Source of the DNA: Acidobacteriota bacterium
GTDB taxonomy: Bacteria; Acidobacteriota; Vicinamibacteria; Vicinamibacterales; JAFNAJ01
Direction: 5' to 3'
Length of the DNA: 34,380 nucleotides
Assembly: GCA_023384575.1 (NCBI GenBank)
Contig: JAHDVP010000014.1
Location: forward strand, 82,452 to 116,831
The translations under genes were made by a program, and so were the position numbers. Of the stretch, positions 25,041 through 34,380 are shown piece by piece. The notes beneath the pieces are model-generated. The model saw only the letters and a program-made list of their open reading frames with translations, made no database searches and was not told the origin of the DNA. Position 1 is the stretch's first letter, and each line of letters starts with the position of its first letter.

Positions 25041-25058
25041 CGGAAGGAGGCTGACAGT

Positions 25059-25787
25059 ATGGATCGGCCGAGGTCCACCCCGATTGTGCTACTCGTGCTC
25101 GTCGCTCTCACGTTCCCTCTGCTGGCGGCCTGCGCGCCATCGGCGGAGCACACCCTCCTGCGGAAATACTTCCAGGCGTCGCGCATGCGCGACAACATGA
25201 CGCTCGCCAACATCGCGACGGTCTCCTTCAATCCGACGGAACGCGGCGTCGTTCAGAGCTTCAAGGTCGAGGAAGTCGGGGCCGAGGAGCGGCGCCCGCT
25301 CAACCTCAAGGCCCTGGCGGCGGCGTTCGAGGAAGCCCGGAAGGCCGATGAAGAGTTCAACAAGCGCATGAAGGAGTACCAGGACGCCAACCTCGAGGCC
25401 ATCGAGCGCGTGATCGCGGCCGAGGGCGGGAACCAGCCGATCGCCCGCCGCGACCAGGCTGTCAAGGAGGCCTGGGACAAATGGCGTGCCGAACGGGCCG
25501 AACTCGCCAAGAGGCTTTCCGACGCCAGGGAGGCGCTGACTGCCGAACGCGCGCTCGTCGAGCCGAGCGTGTTCGACCCCCAGGGTCCGTCCATCGACGT
25601 CACCGCGTTCGATGGCGAACTGATCACGAAGGACGTCGAGTTCTCGGCCAAGGTCAGGAAAGGCGAGGGGGCCGCCGAGGACAAGCAGATGCACGCGCGC
25701 TTCAGCAGGGCCGTGCTGACTGGCGGACCGGAGGGGCGGTCGGTCGAGGGTCGCTGGATGATCACACAGATCGGCGGGCACGACTGA
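25059..25787 (+). CDS. Predicted lipoprotein of unknown function
   Basis: I do not recognise this 242-residue protein. Residues 1-25 form a lipoprotein signal: an Arg at 3 and 5, a hydrophobic core (PIVLLVLVALTFPL), and a lipobox LAAC with Cys25 as the lipidation site. After PSAEHTLLRKYFQASRMRDN comes a stretch about residues 50-70 with possible beta strands, then a long charged region (about 80-165) rich in E, A, K and R that is likely helical, perhaps coiled coil. The C-terminal part (170-242) looks like a beta domain ending SVEGRWMITQIGG. The start ATG has AAGGAGG ten bases upstream, so translation is probably strong. It is the last plus-strand gene of the block and is convergent with the helicase. 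A cell-envelope location is inferred from the signal only. Confidence 0.85.
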   Translation: MDRPRSTPIVLLVLVALTFPLLAACAPSAEHTLLRKYFQASRMRDNMTLANIATVSFNPTERGVVQSFKVEEVGAEERRPLNLKALAAAFEEARKADEEFNKRMKEYQDANLEAIERVIAAEGGNQPIARRDQAVKEAWDKWRAERAELAKRLSDAREALTAERALVEPSVFDPQGPSIDVTAFDGELITKDVEFSAKVRKGEGAAEDKQMHARFSRAVLTGGPEGRSVEGRWMITQIGGHD

Positions 25788-25818
25788 CGAGGGCGGTCGC
25801 CGTTGCCATGACGATGTC

Positions 25819-25865
25819 GGGCCGGCAGTCGATCGATGGGTCGCCCCCTCGATCGGCACCGGCCC
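25819..25865. terminator. Bidirectional terminator-like hairpin between convergent genes
   Basis: GGGCCGG (25819-25825) pairs with CCGGCCC (25859-25865), and inside it CGATCGA (25830-25836) pairs with TCGATCG (25849-25855), with short unpaired segments between and a 12-base loop. It lies in the 102-base gap between the lipoprotein and helicase stops. There is no T run on either side, so Rho-independent action is uncertain. Confidence 0.45.
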
Positions 25866-25889
25866 GTGGCGCCGTTCCACGACACGATG

Positions 25890-28205
25890 TCAGGCAGGCT
25901 GCAGGCCCGCGAACCGCGCCACCAGCTTCTTCACGCCCACGCTGACGAAGCGGACGGTCACCTTCAGGTCGTCCGCGCTCCCCTCGATGCCGATGACCGT
26001 GCCCACCCCGAACTTGGGGTGCCGCACGCGCGCGCCCAGGGCGATGCCGCCCTGGCGCGACTGGTCCTCATCCTCGTACCGGTAGGCCGGCGTGTGTTCA
26101 TCGGCACGGGGCGGACGCCGCGACGACCACGCGGGGCTTCTCGATCGGAATCCGTACGACCCGAAGCCAGAGAGCGTCGGTGGAACGAACGACGAGTCGT
26201 GGCGCTCGATCAGTTGGGGAGGAATCTCCTCGACGAACGGCGACGGGACGCTGGCCTGGTACTCGCCGAAGACCCGGCGCCTTGCGGCACCAGTCAGGAT
26301 CAGCCGCGTCTCGGCCCGCGTCATGCCCACGTAGCACAGCCGCCGTTCCTCTTCGAGCTCGGCGTCGTCCTCGCGCGAGCGCGAGTGCGGAAAGAGGCCG
26401 TCCTCGAGCCCCGCGATGATCACGCACGGGAACTCGAGCCCCTTGGCGGCATGCAGCGTCATCAGCCAGACCCGGGCTGCCTGCGACCCCTGCTCTTCGT
26501 CGGCCTCCGAGAGCAGCGATAGCCGGTCGACGAAGCCGCCAAGCGAGGCGTCCGGCTCCCGAGCTTCGTAATCCTGGGCCGCCGACACCAACTCCTGGAG
26601 GTTCTCGATGCGACCGAGGGCCTCTTCGCTGCGCTCGTCTTCCAGTTCCTGCAGGTAGCCGCTCCAATCGAGGACCCGCTTGATGACCTCGCCGACCGGG
26701 TCGTGACGAGCGGCGTCGGCGAGCTTGACGAGGAGATCGTGGAAGGTCCGCAGTGATGCTGCCGATCGCGCGGGCAACCGTCGCTCGGCGAGCAGGTGCA
26801 CCGCGCGTGCCCAGAGCGAGCGCGCCGACTTGACCTCGTGCATTCCGGCCGCCACGAGCGGCGGCGCGTCGTCGGGCAGGACGGTGGGGTCGGTGGCATC
26901 GAGCGCGTCGAGCACCGCCCTCCCGATGCCCCGAGCGGGCGTGTTGACCACGCGGCGGAAGGAGACGTCGTCGTGCGGATTGAGCACGAGCTTCAGGTAG
27001 GCGAGCGTGTCCTTGATCTCCTTGCGCTCGTAGAAACGGACCCCCCCCACGATGCGGTAGGCGACGCCCTCGCGCATCAGCACGTCCTCGAGTGCTCGTG
27101 ACTGGGCGTTCGTGCGATAGAGCACCGCCACGGCGTGCGAGGCGTCCTCGGCGAGGGCCCGACGAACCGTGCGGCAGATGAAGTCGGCCTCTTCGAGCTC
27201 GTCGGCCCCGCGGAAGTAGAGGATCGGGTCGCCGCCCGCGCGATCGGTCCACAACCGCTTGTCCTTCCGGTCGCGGTTGTGCCGGATGACGGCCGACGCC
27301 GCCTCGAGGATGACCTCGGTCGACCGGTAGTTTCGCTCGAGCCGGACGACGAGTGCCTCCGGGAAGTCTCGCTCGAAGTCCATGATGTTCCGCAGGTCCG
27401 CGCCGCGCCACTTGTAGATGGACTGATCGGGATCGCCCACCACCGCGAGGTTGCGATGGCCGGCGGCGAGGTGTCGGATCAGCAGGTACTGCGGCCGGTT
27501 CGTGTCCTGGTACTCGTCGACCATCAGGTAGCGGAACTTCGCGGCGTACCGGGATCTCACGCTCTCGGATTCCTCGAGGAGCTGCACCGTCTTCAGGAGC
27601 AGGTCGTCGAAATCGAGGGCGCGGCTCTCGGCGAGCACCTTGAGGTACTCGGCGTACACGCGCCCGACCTGCTCGTCGCGGAAGTTCCACGACCCGAGCA
27701 GCGCCTCGGGGCCCTCCATCCGGTTCTTGGCCTGGCTGATCCTCGCCAGCGCGGCACGCGGGGTGAGCAGCTTGTCGTCGAGGCCCTGCGCCTTCAGGAT
27801 CTGCTTCACTGCGGCGACCTGGTCGGCCGAGTCGTAGATGACGAAGTCGCGTGACAGTCCGATGGCCGGCCCCTCGCGCCGAAGGAGTCTCGCGCACAGC
27901 GCGTGAAAGGTCGAAATCCACATCCGGCCCGCATCGACGTCGATGAGGCCGCTCACCCGGCCACGCATTTCATCGGCCGCCTTGTTGGTGAACGTGACGG
28001 CGAGCAGTCGATCCGGTTCGGCGAAGCCCGCCCCGATGAGGTATGCGATGCGGTACGCGATGACGCGCGTCTTGCCGGAGCCGGCCCCAGCGAGGATCAG
28101 CAGCGGGCCCTCGGTCTGCAGCACGGCCTGCTGCTGTTCCGGGTTCAGCTCGTCGACAAACGACGGCACACGGGCACTCGACGCGTGAGGTGGCGTGGAT
28201 GACAA
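25890..28205 (-). CDS. uvrD: UvrD/PcrA-type superfamily 1 DNA helicase
   Basis: This 771-residue ATP-dependent 3'-5' helicase acts in nucleotide excision and mismatch repair and in clearing stalled replication. Motifs are in order: Q motif LNPEQQQAV, motif I AGAGSGKT (residues 39-46), Ia TFTNKAADEM, II VDEYQDTN, III GDPDQSIYKWRGAD, IV LERNYRS, V LMTLHAAKGLEFPCV and VI YVGMTRAETRL. The C terminus (about 722-768) holds a Tudor-like domain, GARVRHPKFGVGTVIGIEGS, known in PcrA to contact RNA polymerase. The start is TTG at 28205 with AAGGTC eight bases upstream; a GTG at residue 13 is possible. PcrA and UvrD names are both defensible. Confidence 0.94.
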   Translation of the reverse strand: MSSTPPHASSARVPSFVDELNPEQQQAVLQTEGPLLILAGAGSGKTRVIAYRIAYLIGAGFAEPDRLLAVTFTNKAADEMRGRVSGLIDVDAGRMWISTFHALCARLLRREGPAIGLSRDFVIYDSADQVAAVKQILKAQGLDDKLLTPRAALARISQAKNRMEGPEALLGSWNFRDEQVGRVYAEYLKVLAESRALDFDDLLLKTVQLLEESESVRSRYAAKFRYLMVDEYQDTNRPQYLLIRHLAAGHRNLAVVGDPDQSIYKWRGADLRNIMDFERDFPEALVVRLERNYRSTEVILEAASAVIRHNRDRKDKRLWTDRAGGDPILYFRGADELEEADFICRTVRRALAEDASHAVAVLYRTNAQSRALEDVLMREGVAYRIVGGVRFYERKEIKDTLAYLKLVLNPHDDVSFRRVVNTPARGIGRAVLDALDATDPTVLPDDAPPLVAAGMHEVKSARSLWARAVHLLAERRLPARSAASLRTFHDLLVKLADAARHDPVGEVIKRVLDWSGYLQELEDERSEEALGRIENLQELVSAAQDYEAREPDASLGGFVDRLSLLSEADEEQGSQAARVWLMTLHAAKGLEFPCVIIAGLEDGLFPHSRSREDDAELEEERRLCYVGMTRAETRLILTGAARRRVFGEYQASVPSPFVEEIPPQLIERHDSSFVPPTLSGFGSYGFRSRSPAWSSRRPPRADEHTPAYRYEDEDQSRQGGIALGARVRHPKFGVGTVIGIEGSADDLKVTVRFVSVGVKKLVARFAGLQPA

Positions 28206-28249
28206 GGCAGGACCTTGGCGCGGCGGCGCCTGGACGACAGGACGTCGTC

Positions 28250-28258
28250 AGTATACCA
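28250..28258 (-). promoter_or_regulatory. Candidate extended -10 promoter of the helicase gene
   Basis: On the minus strand TGGTATACT (28258-28250) is an extended -10 element with a five-of-six core. The -35 region (TGATTG at 17-base spacing) is weak. A GGCGG-CAG-CCGCC hairpin (28261-28273) directly after the glmS stop may end the glmS transcript. The leader would be about 38 bases. Confidence 0.45.
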
Positions 28259-28275
28259 GCGGCGGCAGCCGCCAA

Positions 28276-30120
28276 TCACTCCACCGTCACGCTCTTCGCC
28301 AGGTTTCGCGGCTGGTCGACGTCGCACCCGCGACGCACGGCGATGTGATAGGCGAGCAACTGCAGCGGGATGACCGTCAGAACGGGGGCAACGAACGGGT
28401 GGGCCGCCGGCAGGGGCACCCTCGAGTCGTCCACGGCGTCGAGCACCGGGTCGAGACGGCCGTCGCCCTTCGTGACGAGGGCGATGACCGACCCGCCGCG
28501 GGCCTTGGCTTCCTGGACGTTGCCGAGCATCTTCTCGAAGACGGCGTCGTCGGTCGCGATGGCGACCACCGGCATCTTCTCGTCGATGAGCGCGATGGGC
28601 CCGTGCTTCATCTCGCCGGCCGGGTACCCCTCGGCGTGGATGTACGAGATCTCCTTGAGCTTCAGCGCCCCCTCGAGGGCAATGGGGTACTGCAGGCCGC
28701 GACCGAGATAGAGGAAGTCGGTGCGCTGGTAGAAGCGCTTGGCAATCTCCTCGATCTGGGGCTCGGTCCTGAGTGCTTCCTCGACGAGCAGCGGCAGTTG
28801 CGTGAGCGCTTCGAGGTGCGGCCGGAGCTCGTCGGGCCCGAGCGTGCCCCGTTCCTGCGCGAGGTAAAGCGCGAGCAGGTGGATCGCGACGAGCTGCGAG
28901 GTGAACGCCTTGGTCGACGCGACGCCGATCTCGGGTCCGGCATGCGTGTAGACGGTGCCATCGGTCTCGCGCGTGGCCATGCTGCCGACCACGTTGCAGA
29001 TGGCCGCGCTCTTCGCGCCTCGTCGTCTGGCCTCGCGCAGGGCGGCGAGGGTGTCGGCCGTCTCGCCCGACTGCGTGATCACCACCGCCAGCGTGCGGCC
29101 GTCGACAATCGGCTGCCGGTACCGGTACTCGCTGCCGTAGTCGACCTCCACCGGTAACCGCGCCAGTTGCTCGATCAGGAACTTGCCGACGAGTCCCGCG
29201 TGCCACGACGTGCCGCACGCGAGCACGACGACCCGATCGACCTCGCGGAGGGCCGCGGCGTCGAGCTTCATCTCGTCGAGGAAGACCCGCCCAGACTCCA
29301 CCGAAACCCGGCCGAGCACGGTCTCCCGAATGGCCCAGGGCTGCTCGAAGATCTCCTTGAGCATGAAGTGCTTGTATCCCGCCTTCTCGGCCATGACGGG
29401 ATCCCACAGCACGCGCTGCGTCACCTTCGACACCGCCCCGCCGGCGTAATCGCTGAACGTGACCCCCTGGCGCGTGATGACCGCCATCTCCTCGTCACCG
29501 AGGAACACGACGTCGCGCGTGTGGGTGAGCACGGCGGGAATGTCCGAGGCGACGAAGAACTCGCCGTCGCCGAGCCCGATCACGATCGGTGGACCGTTGC
29601 GGACGGCGACGATCTTCTCCGGGTCGTCGGCCGACATGAGCACGACCGCGAAAAGACCGCGCAGCGAGAGCAGGGCACGGCGGACGGCGTGCTCGAGACC
29701 GTCGTCGCGCATCTCCCGCTCGACGAGGTGCGCCACGATCTCCGTGTCGGTCTCGGTGACGAAGCGGTGCCCCTCCAGTTGCAGCTGGCGCTTGAGGTCG
29801 AGGTAGTTCTCGATGATGCCGTTGTGGACGACGACGAGCCGGCCGCTGCAGTCGCGGTGGGGGTGCGCGTTCTCCTCGGTCGGCCGGCCGTGGGTCGCCC
29901 ACCGCGTGTGGCCGACGCCGTAGTCGCCCTCGAGCGGGTGGTCGGCGAGCACGTGCTCGAGGTTCGCGAGCTTTCCGGCACTACGCCGTACGTCGATGGC
30001 GCCCGCCTTCACGACCGCGACGCCCGCCGAGTCGTATCCCCGGTACTCGAGCCGGCGCAGGCCCTCGACGAGCACCGGCACGACCTGCTTGTTTCCGATG
30101 TAGCCGATGATTCCGCACAT
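28276..30120 (-). CDS. glmS: Glutamine-fructose-6-phosphate aminotransferase (isomerizing)
   Basis: This 614-residue enzyme makes glucosamine-6-phosphate from fructose-6-phosphate and glutamine, the first step to UDP-GlcNAc for peptidoglycan and lipopolysaccharide. The glutaminase domain starts [20 protein letters not shown], with nucleophile Cys2 after Met removal, and has [20 protein letters not shown] and NGIIENY. Two SIS sugar isomerase domains follow ([20 protein letters not shown] and [17 protein letters not shown] in the first). The end [13 protein letters not shown] is the conserved C-terminal tail. No glmS ribozyme is expected here and none is seen: the 37-base gap after glmU is too short. 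glmU is directly upstream. Confidence 0.97.
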   Translation of the reverse strand: MCGIIGYIGNKQVVPVLVEGLRRLEYRGYDSAGVAVVKAGAIDVRRSAGKLANLEHVLADHPLEGDYGVGHTRWATHGRPTEENAHPHRDCSGRLVVVHNGIIENYLDLKRQLQLEGHRFVTETDTEIVAHLVEREMRDDGLEHAVRRALLSLRGLFAVVLMSADDPEKIVAVRNGPPIVIGLGDGEFFVASDIPAVLTHTRDVVFLGDEEMAVITRQGVTFSDYAGGAVSKVTQRVLWDPVMAEKAGYKHFMLKEIFEQPWAIRETVLGRVSVESGRVFLDEMKLDAAALREVDRVVVLACGTSWHAGLVGKFLIEQLARLPVEVDYGSEYRYRQPIVDGRTLAVVITQSGETADTLAALREARRRGAKSAAICNVVGSMATRETDGTVYTHAGPEIGVASTKAFTSQLVAIHLLALYLAQERGTLGPDELRPHLEALTQLPLLVEEALRTEPQIEEIAKRFYQRTDFLYLGRGLQYPIALEGALKLKEISYIHAEGYPAGEMKHGPIALIDEKMPVVAIATDDAVFEKMLGNVQEAKARGGSVIALVTKGDGRLDPVLDAVDDSRVPLPAAHPFVAPVLTVIPLQLLAYHIAVRRGCDVDQPRNLAKSVTVE

Positions 30121-30157
30121 CGCGTCGCGCTCCCGCGGTCCAGGCCGCCGCCGCTGG

Positions 30158-31561
30158 CTATTCGCTTCCGGTCTTCTGCCGCCGCCGCGCCTCGGCCCAG
30201 CCGTCCTTGACGACCTGCCGGCCCCGCGCGATGGCCAGCGATCCTGCGGGGACGTCCTCGGTGATCGACGACCCGGCGGCGACGTACGCGCCCTTGCCGA
30301 TCGTCACCGGCGCCACGAGCTGTGAGTCGCTGCCGATGAACACACCGTCCTCGATCACGGTCGGGTGCTTCGTCGTCCCGTCGTAGTTGCACGTGATGGT
30401 GCCGGCCCCGACGTTGACCCCGTCGCCAATCGTCGCGTCGCCAAGATAGGCGAGGTGATTGGCCTTCGACCCCTTGCCGAGCACCGTCTTCTTCAGCTCG
30501 ACGAAGTTGCCGACGTGCGCATCCTCGCGCACGTCGCTTCCCGGCCGGAGTCGGGCGAACGGGCCGAGGCGGACCCGAGGACCGACAACCGCGTCCTCGA
30601 TCACGCAGTAGTTGAAGACGACGGTGCCTTCGCCAATCGTGGAATCGACGATGCGGCTTCCAGCATGAATCTCGCACGCGGCGCCGATGCGGGTGCGTCC
30701 CTCCAGATACACGTTGGGATGCAGCAGCGTATCGGCGCCAACCTCGACATCCGGCCCGACGTAGGTCGTGGCCGGGTCCTCGACGGTGACGCCGGCCGCC
30801 ATGAGCTCCGCAACGCGTGTCTGTCTCACGATGCTCCCCAGTTCGGCCAGTTCGCCCTGGCTGTTCACCCCGCGGATCTCGGTCGGGTCGTCGACCGTGA
30901 TCGTCTCGACCTCGAGGCCGCTTCGACGGTAGATGGCCACGAGGTCGGGCAGGTAGTACTCCCGCTGGCTGTTGTCGGCCCCAATCCGCTCGATGGCCCC
31001 GAAGAGCGGCGCGAGGTCGAACGCGTAGATGCCGCTGTTGATCTCCCTGATCTTCCGCTGCTCGGTGGACGCGTCGCGCTCTTCGACGATGCCAATCAGC
31101 CGCTCGCCCGACCGCACGATGCGCCCGTAGCCGTAGGGGCGCTCGAGATGCGCGGTGACCACGGTGGCCGCCGCGGCGTGCCCGCGGTGGTGCAGGACCA
31201 GCCGCCGGAGCGTTTCGGCCCTGAGCAGAGGGACGTCGGCCGACAGCAGGACCGCCGTGCCCGCCTGGCCCTCGAGGAGCGGGCGGGCCTGCAGGACGGC
31301 GTGGCCGGTGCCCAACTGGGGCTCCTGGACGACGAATTGGACGCCGGGCCGGCTGGCGAGCGCCGAGCGAACCTCGTCGCCCTGGTGCCCGACGACGAGC
31401 GTGACCGACGTCGGCGACAGGGCCTCGGCCGTGTCGAGCACGTAGTCGATCAGCCGGCGCCCGTTCAGGCGATGCAGCACCTTCGGCAGGCGGGCCTTCA
31501 TGCGGGTGCCCTTGCCCGCCGCGAGAATCAACAGGTGCACATCGTCGGCAGAGTCGGCCAT
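30158..31561 (-). CDS. glmU: Bifunctional N-acetylglucosamine-1-phosphate uridyltransferase / glucosamine-1-phosphate acetyltransferase
   Basis: This 467-residue enzyme carries out the last two steps to UDP-GlcNAc. The N-terminal uridyltransferase has [20 protein letters not shown], then [11 protein letters not shown] and LLSADVPLL. From about residue 250 the left-handed beta helix of hexapeptide repeats begins ([20 protein letters not shown] and so on). The acetyltransferase active site region is [20 protein letters not shown] then [13 protein letters not shown] 31561 was chosen; a GTG two codons upstream is possible. No clear ribosome binding site is seen. It lies 35 bases after rsmI and 37 bases before glmS, so the three likely share a transcript. 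Confidence 0.96.
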   Translation of the reverse strand: MADSADDVHLLILAAGKGTRMKARLPKVLHRLNGRRLIDYVLDTAEALSPTSVTLVVGHQGDEVRSALASRPGVQFVVQEPQLGTGHAVLQARPLLEGQAGTAVLLSADVPLLRAETLRRLVLHHRGHAAAATVVTAHLERPYGYGRIVRSGERLIGIVEERDASTEQRKIREINSGIYAFDLAPLFGAIERIGADNSQREYYLPDLVAIYRRSGLEVETITVDDPTEIRGVNSQGELAELGSIVRQTRVAELMAAGVTVEDPATTYVGPDVEVGADTLLHPNVYLEGRTRIGAACEIHAGSRIVDSTIGEGTVVFNYCVIEDAVVGPRVRLGPFARLRPGSDVREDAHVGNFVELKKTVLGKGSKANHLAYLGDATIGDGVNVGAGTITCNYDGTTKHPTVIEDGVFIGSDSQLVAPVTIGKGAYVAAGSSITEDVPAGSLAIARGRQVVKDGWAEARRRQKTGSE

Positions 31562-31596
31562 CGGCACGGAACGCTAGCAGATGCGCCGAAACAGGG

Positions 31597-32439
31597 TCAA
31601 GGACGCGGCCGGGCTCGCTCGATCGCGGCGTAGACGTCGCGCGCCGCGTGGCCATACCGTCGCGCGAGGGTTGAGACCGCCTCGCGCCGGCCGAGGCCAC
31701 CGGCGCCCGTGAGGTCGCAGAACTCCCGCCACAGTGCCGCCTCGGGCGGCAGGTCGGCCGCCCGCGTCTCAGTGTCGTCTGGCGCGACCACGATGGTGTA
31801 CTCGCCGCGGGGTGGGACGAGCCGGGCCTGAATATCGACGAGGCGCCCCGTTACGACCTCCTCGTGGACCTTCGTCAGCTCCCGGGCGATCGCCACCCGT
31901 CGATTGCCGAAGACCCGGACGGCCGCGTCGAGCGTTTCGTGCAGCCGGTGTGGGGCCTCGAAGAACACCACCGGTCGAGGCTCGGCGGCCGCCCGGCGAA
32001 GCCACGCGTCGCGTGCGCCGCGCTTTGCGGGGACGAACCCCAGGAACGTGAACTCGTCGCCCGCGAGTCCCGAGGCCACGAGCGCGGCGAGCACGGCGCT
32101 CGCGCCGGGAATCGGCTCGACGCGCAGACCGGCCTCTCGCGCGGCCCGGACGAGGTCCGCCCCGGGGTCGGAGACGAGCGGCGTTCCCGCGTCGCTCACG
32201 TAGGCAACGTCGTCGCCGGCCTGAAGCCGTTCGAGCAGGACGCCGATCTTCAGGCGCTCGTTGTGCTCGTGCAGACTGGTCGTGGGTGTCGACAGGCCGA
32301 GGTGGTTGAGCAGCTTGGCGACCTGGCGGGTGTCCTCCGCCGCGATGAGCGCCACGCTGCCGAGCACCCGCGCGGCGCGCCTCGACAGGTCGTCGAGGTT
32401 CCCAATCGGCGTGGAGACGAGAAAAAGGGTGCCGGCCAC
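31597..32439 (-). CDS. rsmI: 16S rRNA (cytidine1402-2'-O)-methyltransferase
   Basis: This 280-residue tetrapyrrole-methylase-fold enzyme methylates the ribose of C1402 in 16S rRNA. It shows GTLFLVSTPIGNLDDLSRRA at the N terminus, then EDTRQVAKLLNHLGL, VSDAGTPLVSDPGADLV, IPGASAVLAALVASGL and FLGFVPAK, which are the RsmI signatures. The start is GTG at 32439, with AAGG about 14 bases upstream. It is the first gene of the leftward group and is divergent from the DUF885 gene. Confidence 0.95.
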   Translation of the reverse strand: MAGTLFLVSTPIGNLDDLSRRAARVLGSVALIAAEDTRQVAKLLNHLGLSTPTTSLHEHNERLKIGVLLERLQAGDDVAYVSDAGTPLVSDPGADLVRAAREAGLRVEPIPGASAVLAALVASGLAGDEFTFLGFVPAKRGARDAWLRRAAAEPRPVVFFEAPHRLHETLDAAVRVFGNRRVAIARELTKVHEEVVTGRLVDIQARLVPPRGEYTIVVAPDDTETRAADLPPEAALWREFCDLTGAGGLGRREAVSTLARRYGHAARDVYAAIERARPRP

Positions 32440-32466
32440 GCGATGGCTCTACCTTCGGGCCCGCAT

Positions 32467-32475
32467 ATTGTACCA
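32467..32475 (-). promoter_or_regulatory. Candidate extended -10 promoter of rsmI-glmU-glmS
   Basis: On the minus strand TGGTACAAT (32475-32467) is an extended -10 element matching five of six core bases. No good -35 box lies 16-18 bases upstream, which extended -10 promoters can tolerate. The transcript would begin near 32460, about 20 bases before rsmI. Confidence 0.5.
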
Positions 32476-32585
32476 TTGCGGGTGCGGCCTTCCCGGCGTG
32501 CACCCGCCTGTCGCCGGCACGCCAGCGATGCACCTTCGGCCACGGTAGCGAGCCTCGCGCCCACCCGGCGCGTCACGTCAGGACG

Positions 32586-34244
32586 ATGTATTCATCAGAA
32601 CCACTGCCGCACTTCGTCGACAACTACCTCGCCTGCTTGCACGAGGCGTTCCCGACGGCCGCCACCTTCGATGGCGTCCACGTCCACGACGATCTGCTCG
32701 AGGACCTGTCGCGGTCGGCGATAGACCATCATCTTCGCGATCTCGGCAGTTTCGCCCGGCGCCTCGATGCGATGAACCCCGGGACCCTCAGTCCGGTGGA
32801 GCAGGCCGAGCGAACCATGCTGGCCTCGCACATCAAGGGCCGGCTCCACGAGTTCGAAGACGTAAGGACGTGGGAACGTAACCCCCAGTACTACGCCGAG
32901 ACGCTGGCGCTCAGCCTGGCGGCACAGGCCCTGTTCGCCTACGCTCCGTCGGAGCAGCGCGCGCGCCGGGTGCTGTCGAAGCTGCGGCAGGCCGGCCGCC
33001 TCATCCAGAATGCTCGTGACAATGTGAAAGAGCCTCCCGGCATCTTCATCAAGAGCGCGCTCGAGACCCTCCGGGGCGTGCTCAGCTTCATCGAGCGCGA
33101 CCTGCCACGGGCCTTTGCCGACGTCGACGACCTGTCGCTGCTCGGCGACCTCGCCGACGCGTCGACCGAGGCCACGACGGCCATTGGCGGGTACGCCGAG
33201 TACCTCGAGCGAGACCTGGGTCCCAGGACGAAGGGGTCGTTTCGCCTGGGGAAGGACCGGTTCGAGACCAAGCTGCGCCTCGACGAAGGCATCGCGCTCG
33301 GCACCGAAAGGCTGCTCCACATCGCGCTGAGGGAACTGTCGGCGACGCAGGAGGAGTTTCGTAAGGTCGCCTCGAAGCTCGACGGCAAGGATTCGATAGA
33401 GACCTGGCGCAAGGTCAAGGGCCGCCACCCGGCGCCGGGTCAACTCGTGGCGACGGCCCGTGCCCAGGTCGAGGCGCTCGAGGAGTTCGTCGTGCGCCAG
33501 GGCCTCGTGACCGTCCCAGAAGGCGCCGGCGTGGTCGTCGGCCCCACCCCGCCGTTCTACCGGTGGGCGTTTGCCAGCATGTGGATGCCGGGCCCCTTCG
33601 AGCCGAAGCCGCTGCGGTCGTACTACTATCTCACCGACGCCGACCCGAGCTGGCCTGCCGAGCGCCAGGCCGAGCACCTGCGCGACTTCAACGAGGCCGT
33701 GCTCTGGTCGATCTCGATGCACGAGGTCTTCCCGGGGCACTTCCTGCACTTCCAGCACGTACGCCGTGTCGCGTCGGTGCTGCGGAAGTCGATGCTGTTT
33801 GCCCCGCTGTCGTTCGTGGAGGGCTGGGCCCACTACTGTGAGCACATGATGGTCGAGCAGGGGTTCGGCAAGAAGGACCATGCCCTGCGGCTCGGCCAGC
33901 TCGCCGAGGCCCTGATCCGCCTGGCGAGGCTCGTCGTGGGCCTCCGGCTGCACACCGAGGACCTGTCGGTGGAGCAGGGCGTGCGGTTCTTCCGCGACGA
34001 AGCCTACCTCGAGGAGGCCAGCGCGCGTCGCGAGGCCGAGCGCGGGACCTTCGACCCGTCGTACGTCGTCTACTCGCTGGGCAAGCTGATGCTCTTGAAG
34101 CTCCGGGCCGACGTCGAGGCCGCGCAGGGGGGACGTTTCGCGCTGCGCGACTTCCACGACCGCCTGCTCGAACAGGGCCTCGCGCCCTTCACGTTCCATC
34201 GGCAGATGATGCTGCCCGGCGACACGGGGCCCCTGCTCGACTGA
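32586..34244 (+). CDS. DUF885 family putative zinc metallopeptidase
   Basis: This 552-residue protein matches the DUF885 family, widespread in Acidobacteriota and actinobacteria. The zinc motif HEVFPGH (HExxxGH) is at residues 379-385 in SMHEVFPGHFLHFQHV, followed about 30 residues later by FVEGWAHYCEHMM, whose glutamates could complete the metal site. Upstream is RSYYYLTDADPSW, also typical. The N-terminal half is helical. There is no signal peptide or membrane segment, so it is probably cytoplasmic. The ATG has AGGACG just before it, a close-spaced ribosome binding site. Peptidase activity is inferred from the motif; the substrate is unknown. It stands alone, divergent from rsmI. Confidence 0.85.
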   Translation: MYSSEPLPHFVDNYLACLHEAFPTAATFDGVHVHDDLLEDLSRSAIDHHLRDLGSFARRLDAMNPGTLSPVEQAERTMLASHIKGRLHEFEDVRTWERNPQYYAETLALSLAAQALFAYAPSEQRARRVLSKLRQAGRLIQNARDNVKEPPGIFIKSALETLRGVLSFIERDLPRAFADVDDLSLLGDLADASTEATTAIGGYAEYLERDLGPRTKGSFRLGKDRFETKLRLDEGIALGTERLLHIALRELSATQEEFRKVASKLDGKDSIETWRKVKGRHPAPGQLVATARAQVEALEEFVVRQGLVTVPEGAGVVVGPTPPFYRWAFASMWMPGPFEPKPLRSYYYLTDADPSWPAERQAEHLRDFNEAVLWSISMHEVFPGHFLHFQHVRRVASVLRKSMLFAPLSFVEGWAHYCEHMMVEQGFGKKDHALRLGQLAEALIRLARLVVGLRLHTEDLSVEQGVRFFRDEAYLEEASARREAERGTFDPSYVVYSLGKLMLLKLRADVEAAQGGRFALRDFHDRLLEQGLAPFTFHRQMMLPGDTGPLLD

Positions 34245-34380
34245 GTGGGGCGACGCTCCCGCGACGCCGCAGGGAAGAGCAGGTCGTGACGTGCGCGCGG
34301 CAGGGACGGCTGGGCCTCTGGCCTGGCCTGTCGCGCCAAAAGTAATTGTTACCGGAGGCTGAGTCGTCGCGCCATTAATC
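34245..34380. other. Right-edge noncoding tail
   Basis: After the DUF885 stop there are 136 bases with no gene that I can support. The last 50 bases are less G+C-rich than the coding DNA (AAAAGTAATTGTTACC near 34337), which could be the start of a promoter region for a gene outside the window. Confidence 0.4.

Noticed and set aside
25788-25889. Small gene between the lipoprotein and the helicase
   Set aside because: The gap is 102 bases and is filled mainly by a nested hairpin; no frame has a ribosome binding site or family likeness.
30121-30157. glmS ribozyme upstream of glmS
   Set aside because: The gap to glmU is only 37 bases, too short for the ribozyme.

Overview
The window is a bacterial chromosome segment of high G+C content built around the replication origin. 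The gene set and order (rsmG, mnmG, mnmE, khpB, yidC, yidD, rnpA, rpmH, then dnaA, dnaN, gyrB, gyrA) is the ancestral origin neighbourhood. The high G+C, the paired b and b' ATP synthase subunits and the DUF885 peptidase fit an Acidobacteriota-like organism, perhaps Vicinamibacteria. That assignment is inference from gene style, not from a marker comparison.

Left arm (1-16,667): every gene is on the minus strand. Read in the direction of transcription from the origin they are rpmH, rnpA, yidD, yidC and khpB (ribosome protein, RNase P, membrane insertion), mnmE, mnmG and rsmG (tRNA and 16S rRNA modification), a perfect parS site, parA, parB, selD, and then a promoter and the ATP synthase genes b', b, delta, alpha, gamma, beta, epsilon. 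A PP2C phosphatase cut by the window edge follows. The a and c subunits of F0 are not in this operon.

Origin (about 16.7-18.7 kb): the coding strand switches between rpmH and dnaA. Three TTTTCCACA-type DnaA boxes lie upstream of dnaA. An inverted pair of G+C-rich boxes followed by an AT-rich stretch lies between dnaA and dnaN. Either or both may form oriC.

Right arm (17,063-34,380): dnaA, dnaN, gyrB, gyrA and an unidentified lipoprotein are on the plus strand. recF is missing from its usual place between dnaN and gyrB. A hairpin separates this block from a convergent minus-strand group rsmI, glmU, glmS and a UvrD/PcrA helicase (16S rRNA methylation, UDP-GlcNAc synthesis, DNA repair). A DUF885 metallopeptidase gene diverges from rsmI and ends the window.

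The most notable point is that selD is a selenoprotein gene. Its true start lies 84 bases upstream of the conventional open frame, and an in-frame UGA occupies codon 17, the position of the catalytic Cys17 in E. coli SelD. A strong hairpin starts at that UGA. Other points are two short AT-rich codon patches inside parB and mnmE, alanine at the GyrA quinolone position, and the parS site next to the parA promoter. I see no mobile element, CRISPR array, tRNA or rRNA, and no clearly new multi-gene system.
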